Positions 24,939 to 32,587 of a DNA stretch of 64,000 bases are shown piece after piece. The DNA is taken from NCBI RefSeq assembly GCF_023721815.1, contig NZ_JAMDLI010000022.1:248001-312000 (forward strand). The letters run 5' to 3'. The position numbers were made by a program, and so were the translations under genes. The notes below the pieces were generated by a model that worked only from the letters and a program-made list of their open reading frames with translations, was not told the DNA's origin and did not search any database. The stretch's first letter is position 1, and each line of letters starts with the position of its first letter. The stretch comes from Pleomorphomonas sp. JP5. GTDB taxonomy: Bacteria; Pseudomonadota; Alphaproteobacteria; Rhizobiales; Pleomorphomonadaceae.

Positions 24939-26672
24939 ATGAACCTGCCGATCAAGAACGACGTCCTGAACTGCCGGTCGACGACCGGAGCCGTCTCCGA
25001 TTGCGAACGGTGTTCCTCCACGTCAGGACCGCAGACCTTGGCGCGCGGCGGCTGTCGCTCGATGCATCACGGCGATATCCTGGCGGTGCGCTCGCGGTTT
25101 CTTTCGACCGGCGCGGTGCCCGATGGGGTGCCGACACCCCTTGTTCGGTCTTGGCAGCGGAGCAGTCGGTTCGGTTTCGCGTCTCCGACGCTGGCCCGGC
25201 AGCGTGACAGACTGGAAGACGCGGGGTTGAGAAGCCTCAAGGAACGCAACGCCGATCTGATCGCGTCCTCGCTGGAAGAAATGGCCTCGCTCGCCCACGA
25301 ACTGAGCGCGTTGGGCGGCGTCGTGATCCTCACCGATCCCACCGGTATCGTGTTGAACAGACTGGGCGAGGGCGGTTTCTCCGACGACGCCGATCGACTG
25401 GGCCTGAACGAAGGGGTCGACTGGTCCGAAAACGCAATCGGGACCAATGCCATCGGTACCGTGGCGCTGGAGATGGTTGGTCTGTCGATCATTGGCGCCG
25501 AGCATCTTTTCTGCCTCAACACGTCCCTGAGCTGCTCGGCGGTGCCGATCCTCGATCCGTCGGGCCTGTTGGCCGGCGTTCTCGATGTGTCGACCTCCTT
25601 CACCGTTCCTCACGATCATCTGCTGCCCTTGCTCAGACGCGCCGTGATCGAGATCGAGCGTCGCTTGTTTGACCTCCGTTTTCATGGGCACGCGCAACTT
25701 CGCTTCCATTCCAGCCAGTATCTGTTCGGGGGACCAAGAGACGGTGTGCTGGCCTTCGACGAGGACCGGCTGATCGGCGCCAATCGCGCCGCGCTGGAGC
25801 TTCTGGGGCACGATTGGTCGGCCGTTGGTCGCGCTCGCTTCCAGAACTTGTTCGCGGCCGGTTACGATGTCGCCGAACAAACGGCGGTGGCGGGCGAATG
25901 CAGGCTCCGGTCAACCGACGGTGAGGAGTTTTTCGCCCGTTTGCAATTGCCGCGCCGGCCGTCATGCAGGGCGGCTCCGCCTCGATCTGGCCCGAAAGGG
26001 ATGTCCGGTGACGAGGTGGATGGCCAGGAGATGTGGCCGCATCTGGCGCTTGAGAAGATCCAGGATCGGGCGGCACTCAGGTTTCGTCGGATGAAGGTTG
26101 GCCACCTTATTTATGGCGCCGACCTGACGGACGAGTGTGGAGAAGCCACGCTGATCGTCGCCTCCGGCCGTTACCGCTGCTTTGCCTCGCACGAGGGGCG
26201 GGAGCTGACCCTGTTCACGCTCGGCTGCGGCGATGCGCTGCCGCTTCGAGCGGATATGGCGGTGGAAGTCACAACCGAGGGCGAAGCAGCCGTGGTTCCG
26301 CGCGCGCTGTTCCAGAGATTGGTTCGCGATTATCCCGAGTTCGGTCGGTGTGTGCTGTCCGTCATCGAGACGTTTCTCGGCCGGTCGTTGTCGATGGTTG
26401 GCGACATGGCTTTTCGAAGCGTACGCTACCGCGTCATCCGGCATGTTTGCACACTTGCCGAACGCGACGGTCGTGAGACGTCGGCGGGAACCGTCATCGA
26501 TCCGGCTCCGACCGGTGATGAGCTCGCAGCGGCCATCGGCGCTGCGCGTCAGTCCGTCTCGACGATTCTCGCCGAACTCACCCGATCGAGCGACATTCTC
26601 CGCCCAACGCCGCGCAGTCTCGTCGTCCGCGACATCGAGCGCCTTCGCACGGAGCTGGCGCGCGCAGCGTGA
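24939..26672 (+). CDS. Chimeric regulator: AcoR-like GAF/PAS sensor fused to a CRP/FNR-type DNA-binding half
   Basis: This 577-residue protein starts with an SWQRS-type segment and a GAF domain with the WSENAIGTNAIG signature (~161) of AcoR-family sigma-54 activators. A short PAS-like part follows (GVLAFDEDRLIGANRAALELLG). No AAA+ domain or GAFTGA loop is present. In its place, residues ~370-577 look like a CRP/FNR protein: a cupin-like effector domain (SHEGRELTLFTLGCGDALPL), a long dimer helix and a winged helix (DELAAAIGAARQSVSTILAEL). Cys12, Cys22, Cys25 and Cys39 near the N-terminus could hold a metal or Fe-S cluster. It lies between moeA and tupB and probably controls this cluster, perhaps sensing redox state or an aldehyde. 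The fused architecture is unusual. Confidence 0.75.
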   Translation: MNLPIKNDVLNCRSTTGAVSDCERCSSTSGPQTLARGGCRSMHHGDILAVRSRFLSTGAVPDGVPTPLVRSWQRSSRFGFASPTLARQRDRLEDAGLRSLKERNADLIASSLEEMASLAHELSALGGVVILTDPTGIVLNRLGEGGFSDDADRLGLNEGVDWSENAIGTNAIGTVALEMVGLSIIGAEHLFCLNTSLSCSAVPILDPSGLLAGVLDVSTSFTVPHDHLLPLLRRAVIEIERRLFDLRFHGHAQLRFHSSQYLFGGPRDGVLAFDEDRLIGANRAALELLGHDWSAVGRARFQNLFAAGYDVAEQTAVAGECRLRSTDGEEFFARLQLPRRPSCRAAPPRSGPKGMSGDEVDGQEMWPHLALEKIQDRAALRFRRMKVGHLIYGADLTDECGEATLIVASGRYRCFASHEGRELTLFTLGCGDALPLRADMAVEVTTEGEAAVVPRALFQRLVRDYPEFGRCVLSVIETFLGRSLSMVGDMAFRSVRYRVIRHVCTLAERDGRETSAGTVIDPAPTGDELAAAIGAARQSVSTILAELTRSSDILRPTPRSLVVRDIERLRTELARAA

Positions 26673-27104
26673 CCGCGCCCGTGGCAAGCGGTTTCGCTTT
26701 CTCGAACAAGGAAGCCCTCGATCCGGGATGAGCGCCGGCGTTGGTGCGATGAGCTTTTCCAACCGGAATACCGGACTCAGGAAGAAAGCTTACCGAACCT
26801 GAGTTGTCGCCTAGGTGACAGCCTTTCCTCCGGCGCCAAGATAAATGGGTGTGAGGCGCGGGTATAACGGCTGGGTCAAGAGGAGCATCCTGCCGAACAT
26901 GAGGGCTGCGGGAGGGCGGCTGTGCTCGGCCTAGTCCAATATGTTGTAATTTACGGGATTCCGTTAGAAGGCGGATATGCTTCGGATGACATTGTTCGAA
27001 AGTCCATGTTCCTAAACTAGCAGAATACAGTGATGAACATCGTGTCGGACTGCTCTCCGTGGAATAACACTGTTTTTTATCCGGAAAGATACGTGGAATA
27101 ACGC
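26673..27104. promoter_or_regulatory. Upstream region of the tungstate transporter
   Basis: This 432-bp gap has no gene. Possible RNA stems: TGA-CAGCC (26816-26823) with GGCTG-GG-TCA (26869-26878), GCGCC (26833-26837) with GGCGC (26855-26859), and GCCGA (26892-26896) with TCGGC (26926-26930). It shares the 8-mer GGGTGTGA (26847-26854) and CCTCCGG (26827-26833) with the oxidoreductase leader. The last 180 bases are AT-rich. CGTGGAATAAC occurs twice (27058-27068 and 27092-27102), the second copy touching the tupB start codon, and no normal ribosome site is visible. Confidence 0.4.
27030..27043. promoter_or_regulatory. FNR/CRP-box-like palindrome upstream of tupB
   Basis: GTGATGAACATCGT keeps the core TGAT-N4-ATC of the FNR consensus TTGAT-N4-ATCAA, with mismatches only at the outer positions. 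It lies 61 bp before the tupB start. The adjacent gene encodes a regulator with a CRP/FNR-type DNA-binding half, which makes binding plausible but unproven. Confidence 0.35.
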
Positions 27105-27815
27105 ATGCAGCAGGACGCGGTGCCCATTTCTTCAATATTGTCATTGCTCACTGGCGATGGCGGGAACTTCTTGGGCATCATTTTCCTGTCGCTTCAGGTC
27201 ACCATTACCGCTGTCACCTGCGCCGGGCTTGTCGGATTGCCCTTGGGTGCCGGCTTGGCTTTGGTTCGCTTTCCTGGGCGCACAGTGATCATCGTGCTGG
27301 TCAACACCATGATGGGCTTTCCTCCCGTCGTTGCCGGCCTCGCCATCTTCCTGCTTCTTTCGCGCTCCGGACCACTCGGCGAGCTGGGTCTGCTCTTCAC
27401 GCCCAAGGCGATGATGATCGCCCAGTTCGTTCTGGTCCTGCCCATCATCGTCGCGCTGACCCGGCAGACGATAGAGGACCTCTGGACGGAGTATCAGGAC
27501 CACATGACGTCCCTTGGCGCCGGTCGGCTGCGCTCCATTCCGACGCTGTTGTGGGACGCTCGTTTCTCGCTGGTGACGACGCTGCTCGCCGGGCTCGGGC
27601 GGGCCAGCGCCGAGGTCGGGGCCATTCTGATCGTCGGCGGCAACATTGCCGGCTTCACCCGCACCATGACGACCTCGATCGCCCTCGAGACGTCCAAGGG
27701 AGACCTGCCGCTGGCCATGGCGCTGGGCGTCGTTCTCATGAGCCTCACGTTGGTCATCAACAGTCTAGCCTTCGGCATTTCGCGCGTTGGCGCACGGTTT
27801 TCGGGGAAAAGCTGA
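27105..27815 (+). CDS. tupB: Tungstate ABC transporter permease
   Basis: This 236-residue inner-membrane permease has about five hydrophobic helices and an EAA-type loop around LGAGRLRSIPTLLWDARFS. The short length, the start with ITAVTCAGLVGLPLGAGLAL and GGNIAGFTRTMTTSIALETSKGDL are typical of TupB/WtpB-like permeases. It is followed by the ATPase with a one-base overlap (TGATG) and then the binding protein. The ribosome site is poor; the start codon is preceded by a direct-repeat copy instead. Tungstate is preferred over molybdate because of the TupA-type binding protein and the AOR context. Confidence 0.85.
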   Translation: MQQDAVPISSILSLLTGDGGNFLGIIFLSLQVTITAVTCAGLVGLPLGAGLALVRFPGRTVIIVLVNTMMGFPPVVAGLAIFLLLSRSGPLGELGLLFTPKAMMIAQFVLVLPIIVALTRQTIEDLWTEYQDHMTSLGAGRLRSIPTLLWDARFSLVTTLLAGLGRASAEVGAILIVGGNIAGFTRTMTTSIALETSKGDLPLAMALGVVLMSLTLVINSLAFGISRVGARFSGKS

Positions 27816-28543
27816 TGCGCGATACAACGTCCATGCTGCCGCTGATCGTACGCGACCTTCGATTGGAAATGGACGGGCGGACCTTGCTCGACGTTCCGCT
27901 GGCTCGTATCCAGAACAGACAGCGCAATGTCATTCTCGGGCCAAACGGGGCCGGCAAGTCGCTGTTTCTCAGGGTCTGTCACGGGCTTATTGCCCCGACG
28001 TCGGGGCGGATCGAGTATACGCTTCCCGTTTCGGCAACCGAGATCCGGCGCAAGCAGGCGATGGTGTTCCAGAAGCCCGTGATGCTTCGCCGATCGGTTC
28101 GAGCCAATTTCACCCATGCGCTCGCCATGGCCGGTGTTGGCTGGTACGAGCGCCGGCGAATGGCCGACGAGGCCATGGCCCAGTTCGGCCTTTCGGGCCT
28201 GGCCGATAGTCCGGCCCGCGTGTTGTCCGGTGGCGAGCAACAGAGGCTTGCCATTGCCCGGGCCGCGAGCCTCGGTCCCGATCTCTTGTTCCTGGACGAG
28301 CCGACGTCGTCACTCGACCCGACGGCCAGCCGCCAGATCGAGGACATGCTGGACGTGTTGCACGAGCGCGGCGTCACGCTCGTTCTGACGACGCATGACC
28401 TGGGGCTCGCCCGCCGCTTCGCCGACGTGATCTTCTTCTTTCACAACGGTCGGCTCGTTGAAGAGAACGATGCCGAGCGCTTTTTCACCCAACCCGAAAC
28501 CGAAGAAGCCAAGGCCTTTCTGGAACACCGCCTGTTCTGGTGA
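27815..28543 (+). CDS. tupC: Tungstate ABC transporter ATP-binding protein
   Basis: This 242-residue ATPase has Walker A GPNGAGKSLF, Q-loop MVFQKPVML, signature LSGGEQQRL, Walker B LLFLDEPTSS and switch His TTHDLG. Its ATG shares its first base with the tupB stop, so translation is coupled. The much longer open frame from 27551 is a shadow across tupB. The protein has no TOBE domain, as usual for TupC rather than ModC. It powers import of tungstate delivered by TupA. Confidence 0.88.
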   Translation: MRDTTSMLPLIVRDLRLEMDGRTLLDVPLARIQNRQRNVILGPNGAGKSLFLRVCHGLIAPTSGRIEYTLPVSATEIRRKQAMVFQKPVMLRRSVRANFTHALAMAGVGWYERRRMADEAMAQFGLSGLADSPARVLSGGEQQRLAIARAASLGPDLLFLDEPTSSLDPTASRQIEDMLDVLHERGVTLVLTTHDLGLARRFADVIFFFHNGRLVEENDAERFFTQPETEEAKAFLEHRLFW

Positions 28544-28578
28544 GGTTGCGTCACGCTTTACGAAACTGGAGAAACCCA

Positions 28579-29415
28579 ATGCTGCGTCGTACCTTCGTCA
28601 CCGCTGCTGCGTCCGTGCTGGTCGCCATTGGCATGTTGTCGGCAGCCGAGGCCCAAGACCGTTTCATCACCGTAGCGTCGACGACATCGACCCAGGACTC
28701 AGGGCTGTTCGACGCGCTGTTGCCGGCGTTCACTGCCAAGACCGGCATCACCGTGAAGGTCATTGCCCAGGGAACCGGCCAGGCCCTTGATACGGCGCGG
28801 CGCGGCGATGCCGACGTCGTGTTCGTCCATGCCAAGTCGCAGGAGCTCAAGTTCCTCGAAGACGGCTTCGGCGTGAAGCGCTATCCGGTGATGTACAACG
28901 ATTTCGTCGTGGTCGGTCCCAAGAGCGACCCGGCCGGCATTGCCGGCGGCAAGGACGTTGTCGCGGCCTTCAAGATGATTGCCGACAAGAAGGCGCCCTT
29001 CGTCTCCCGTGGCGACAAGTCCGGCACCAACTCCGCGGAACTGAAGCTCTGGAAGGCGGCGGATATCGACCTGCCGGCGGTGCGGGGCGAGTGGTACCGC
29101 GAGATCGGCCAGGGCATGGGCGCGACGCTCAACACCGCGAATGCCATGGCTGCCTACACGCTGTCGGATCGCGGGACCTGGATTGCCTTCGCCAACAAGG
29201 GCGATCTCGGCATCGTCGTGGAAGGCGACAAGAAGCTGTTCAACCAGTACGGCGTCATGCTGGTCAACCCCGCCAAGTTCTCGACGGTGAAGGCCGACGA
29301 TGGCCAGGCCTTCATCGACTGGCTCGTATCGCCAGAGGGGCAGTCGGCGATCGCCGCCTATCGTATCGACGGTCAGCAGCTTTTCTTCCCGAACGCCAAT
29401 GATCCCAAGGCCTGA
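28579..29415 (+). CDS. tupA: Tungstate-binding periplasmic protein
   Basis: This 278-residue periplasmic binding protein has a signal peptide (VLVAIGMLSAAEA, cleaved near residue 26). The mature N-terminus is VASTTSTQDSGLFDALLPAF; the TTSTQDSGL stretch is the oxyanion-binding signature of TupA/EstA proteins, which bind tungstate much more tightly than molybdate. GDKSGTNSAELKLWK and NTANAMAAYTLSDRGTW are also typical. ATG 28579 follows CTGGAGAAACCC. It is the third gene of tupBCA and is followed by a strong hairpin. Confidence 0.92.
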   Translation: MLRRTFVTAAASVLVAIGMLSAAEAQDRFITVASTTSTQDSGLFDALLPAFTAKTGITVKVIAQGTGQALDTARRGDADVVFVHAKSQELKFLEDGFGVKRYPVMYNDFVVVGPKSDPAGIAGGKDVVAAFKMIADKKAPFVSRGDKSGTNSAELKLWKAADIDLPAVRGEWYREIGQGMGATLNTANAMAAYTLSDRGTWIAFANKGDLGIVVEGDKKLFNQYGVMLVNPAKFSTVKADDGQAFIDWLVSPEGQSAIAAYRIDGQQLFFPNANDPKA

Positions 29416-29444
29416 TGGGCGCTCCTAAACGACCAAGAAGAGCA

Positions 29445-29480
29445 GAAACGGCCGGGCTATCTGGTACTTCCGGCCGTTTC
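29445..29480 (+). terminator. Terminator hairpin after tupA
   Basis: GAAACGGCCGG (29445-29455) and CCGGCCGTTTC (29470-29480) are perfect 11-base inverted arms with a 14-base loop. It sits between tupA and moaA and probably ends the tup transcript, although the T tract is only the TTT inside the stem. Confidence 0.65.
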
Positions 29481-29544
29481 GCAAGGACATTGGGACCTGT
29501 CGGCCACCTGACGACAGCGTTCCACAGAACAGTGGCGGTAGACC

Positions 29545-30543
29545 ATGCAGCCCAGACTCGTTGACGACTTCGGTCGAGCGATCACCTACCTCAGAGTGTC
29601 CGTAACCGACCGGTGCAATTTGCGCTGCGGATATTGCATGGCCGGCGAGGTTTCGTTCTCGCCGCGACGGGACGTCCTGACCATCGAGGAGTTGGAGTTT
29701 CTGACCTCGGCCTTTGTCGCCTGCGGCATCCGCAAGGTCAGGATCACGGGTGGCGAACCACTGGTACGCAAGGGCGTCTTGCACCTGTTCCAGGGGCTGT
29801 CGCGCCATCTTCGCAGCGGAGAGCTCGATGAGCTCTGCGTGACGACCAACGGTGTTCTGCTGTCGAAATACGCACGTGACCTCGCCGATTGCGGCGTTCG
29901 TCGGGTGAACGTTTCGCTCGATAGTCTTGATCGCGATCGGTTTGCCGAGATCACGAGCGGCGGCGATCTCGATGCGGTCCTGAAAGGGATCGATGCCGCC
30001 CGCGAGGCCGGTCTGGCGGTCAAGCTCAACGCCGTCGCCCAGAAAGGCTACATCGAAGGGGATGTTCTAGACCTCATCCAGTTTGCCCAGGAGCGCCAGC
30101 TGGATGTCTCGTTCATCGAGACCATGCCGCTCGGGGAGGTCAAGACCAGTTGCGCGGATCGCTATCTTCCGCTGGCCGAACTTCGGCAGCTGATCGAGGG
30201 ACGTTGGACTCTCACCGACATCGATGTGACGACAGGCGGTCCCGCGCGGTACGCCCGCATCGATGAAACCGGCGGTCGGATCGGGTTTATCACCGCCTTG
30301 AGCGATTGTTTCTGCGAAAACTGCAACCGCCTCCGGCTCAGCGCCACCGGGGCGCTCTACACCTGCCTAGGTCACGATGATTTCACCGATCTCCGCGCGA
30401 TCATTCGCCGGGAAGGCGGCGCGGTCGGTCTTGAGAGCGCCATTCGAGCCGCCGTCGCGGGCAAGCCGCGATCCCATGAGTTCGGCACCAGTCCCGGCCG
30501 GGAGCCTGCGCTGAAGAGGTATATGTCGGCATTGGGCGGATGA
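29545..30543 (+). CDS. moaA: GTP 3',8-cyclase (radical SAM, pterin cofactor synthesis)
   Basis: This 332-residue radical SAM enzyme, with MoaC, turns GTP into cyclic pyranopterin monophosphate, the first step of Moco/Tuco synthesis. The N-terminal cluster motif is CNLRCGYC (CxxxCxxC), preceded by YLRVSVTDR. The second cluster uses the cysteines of CFCENCNRLRLSATGALYTC. The C-terminus ends in Gly-Gly (SALGG), which is needed for activity. MoaC is not in the window, so this may be an extra MoaA serving the tungsten enzyme. It closes the W/Mo gene block. Confidence 0.95.
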   Translation: MQPRLVDDFGRAITYLRVSVTDRCNLRCGYCMAGEVSFSPRRDVLTIEELEFLTSAFVACGIRKVRITGGEPLVRKGVLHLFQGLSRHLRSGELDELCVTTNGVLLSKYARDLADCGVRRVNVSLDSLDRDRFAEITSGGDLDAVLKGIDAAREAGLAVKLNAVAQKGYIEGDVLDLIQFAQERQLDVSFIETMPLGEVKTSCADRYLPLAELRQLIEGRWTLTDIDVTTGGPARYARIDETGGRIGFITALSDCFCENCNRLRLSATGALYTCLGHDDFTDLRAIIRREGGAVGLESAIRAAVAGKPRSHEFGTSPGREPALKRYMSALGG

Positions 30544-30705
30544 GATATCCTGGCGCTCAAGGGAAGTCCTGAGACGCCATTTCCCGAGAGTCCAGTCCGG
30601 CGCAAGGACTGATACGGACTGTCTATCCGATAGCTCCGCGACTATCGCTTATGACTTCAGCAACTCGCATCCCTGTAGGATCGCCGACGCAGGGGGCTTT
30701 TGACG

Positions 30706-32439
30706 ATGACCAACGCCGCGCTCGATCTTCGGGAAATGGTTGTGTTTCTCGCGGCGACCGGGGTTGTGCTGCCCTTCATGCATCGTCTGCGGATCAGCCC
30801 GATCATCGGCTTTGTCGGCATCGGGCTGCTTCTTGGCCCAGGTGGCCTCGGGCGGATTTCGCATTTCGTGCCGGGCATCGAGTATCTGCTGATTACCGAC
30901 CGGGCCGGGATAGCCATCCTTTCGGAGCTCGGTCTGGTCTTCCTGCTGTTCATGATCGGCCTCGAACTGTCGCTTGATCGCCTCTGGGCAATGCGCGTTC
31001 GCGTCTTCGGTCTTGGCGGCGCCCAGATGATCGCTACCGCCGGGGTCATGATTGGCCTTCTGCTGCTGATCGGCCTGCCGCTCCCGGCGGCCGTGGTGGT
31101 CGGTTCGGCTCTTTCGATGTCGTCGACGGCCATCGTCATGCAGCTCCTTGCCGAACGTGGGGCCGTCGGCAGCCGTCTCGGTCGTTCGGCGCTGTCGATC
31201 CTGCTTTTCCAGGATATCGCGGTCATTCCGGTTCTCGTGATGACCCAGGCCTTTGGCAGCGCGGGCGAACAGTCTGTCGGCCTCGACCTCGCGCTTGCCG
31301 TCGTCAAGGCCTCGCTCGCCGTGGCGGTGATCATGGCTCTTGGGCGTTTGCTACTTCGCCACCTGTTTCGCATGGTGATCGCAACGGGCATCCGCGAACT
31401 GTTTCTGGCCTTGGTTCTCGTCACCGCGATCGGAACGGCGGTTCTGACCGAGACGATCGGCCTGTCGCTGGCGCTCGGCGCCTTTCTGGCTGGCCTTCTT
31501 GTTTCCGAAACCGAGTATCGCCATCAGATCGCCGTCGACATCGAGCCCGTGAAGGGGCTGCTGCTTGGCGTTTTCTTCGTGTCCGTCGGTCTCGGCATCG
31601 ATCTCGATCGTGTGGTCGCGGCGCCTTTTCTGCATTTCGGTGCGCTGATCGGCTTTCTCGCGGTCAAGGTCGCCATCCTGCTGGTTGTTTGCCGAGTTGT
31701 CGGATTGCCGAAGTCCGTGATGGCGGAGTTGTCTCTGCTTCTTGCCGGCGGCAGCGAGTTCGTCTTCGTCGTGGTCGGCTTGGCCACCGGTTTCGGCCTG
31801 CTGACAAACGAGGTTAGCAGCCTGATCGTGGTGGTCGTCGGTCTGTCGATGCTCTCGTCGCCGACGGTTGGAGTTATCTCGCGACATCTTGTGCCACGCC
31901 TATTGCGCAACGAGACTCCGGTTCCGGACTTGCCCCCTGAAGGAGAGGAAGGCCACGTCGTGATCGCGGGTTACGGTCGCGTCGGCCGAGCGGTGGGCGG
32001 AGCACTCCGTGAAGCCGGTATCCCGATCGCTGCGGTCGATGCGGATGCGCTCACCGTTGGGGCCTTGCGAAATGCCGGTATCGCCATTCACTGGGGCAAT
32101 GCCATCCATCGCCCCTTGCTGAAGCGACTGGGGACGGGAAGGGCGGCGGCTCTCGTCGTCACCATGAACGACACGGTGGCGGCTGCCGACGTGGTTCGCG
32201 TCGCTCGGGCGGAGTGGCCCAATCTGCCCATTTTTGCCCGTGCCCACGATGCCCAGCACGCCAAGCTCTTGCTGGAGTCCGGAGCGTCCAAGGTTGTTCT
32301 GCTGCCGCTGGAGGCGAGCTTGCAGCTCTCCGAGGCGGTGCTTTCGGCCGTCGGCATCCCCGAGGATCTGGCTCACGCGATCACAAGTGCCGAGCGAGAT
32401 CGTCAGCTGTCGGCTCTTCTGCCGCCTGCCGGGCGCTGA
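30706..32439 (+). CDS. CPA2-family cation:proton antiporter (KefB/YbaL-like)
   Basis: This 577-residue protein has a 12-13 helix antiporter domain (about residues 1-390), with the CPA2 sequences GPGGLGRI, FMIGLELSLDRLW and FQDIAVIPVLV. A cytoplasmic Rossmann RCK/TrkA-N domain follows (HVVIAGYGRVGRAVGGAL, then VTMNDTVAAADVVRVAR). It likely exchanges K+ (or Na+) for protons under nucleotide control. ATG 30706 is preferred over the TTG at 30700 because AGGGGG lies at a fitting distance. There is no glutathione-gating partner KefF/KefG nearby, so YbaL-like is safer than Kef. It is a single-gene unit. Confidence 0.85.
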   Translation: MTNAALDLREMVVFLAATGVVLPFMHRLRISPIIGFVGIGLLLGPGGLGRISHFVPGIEYLLITDRAGIAILSELGLVFLLFMIGLELSLDRLWAMRVRVFGLGGAQMIATAGVMIGLLLLIGLPLPAAVVVGSALSMSSTAIVMQLLAERGAVGSRLGRSALSILLFQDIAVIPVLVMTQAFGSAGEQSVGLDLALAVVKASLAVAVIMALGRLLLRHLFRMVIATGIRELFLALVLVTAIGTAVLTETIGLSLALGAFLAGLLVSETEYRHQIAVDIEPVKGLLLGVFFVSVGLGIDLDRVVAAPFLHFGALIGFLAVKVAILLVVCRVVGLPKSVMAELSLLLAGGSEFVFVVVGLATGFGLLTNEVSSLIVVVVGLSMLSSPTVGVISRHLVPRLLRNETPVPDLPPEGEEGHVVIAGYGRVGRAVGGALREAGIPIAAVDADALTVGALRNAGIAIHWGNAIHRPLLKRLGTGRAAALVVTMNDTVAAADVVRVARAEWPNLPIFARAHDAQHAKLLLESGASKVVLLPLEASLQLSEAVLSAVGIPEDLAHAITSAERDRQLSALLPPAGR

Positions 32440-32587
32440 ACGCTCTGAACCTGCTACGTCATTGGGCTTGGTCGGCCAGCTTTTGCACAGAATGGGCGGA
32501 GGTGGTGAACGCCCCTATCTTGAACGCTTTCCTCCAGTGGTCGATAGCTTTGCTCAATAAACAAAACTGGGCAGGGGCGAAGCGAAC

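Noticed and set aside
24939-26672. Sigma-54 activator (AcoR) annotation
   Set aside because: No AAA+ domain, GAFTGA loop or Walker motifs; the C-terminus is CRP-like.
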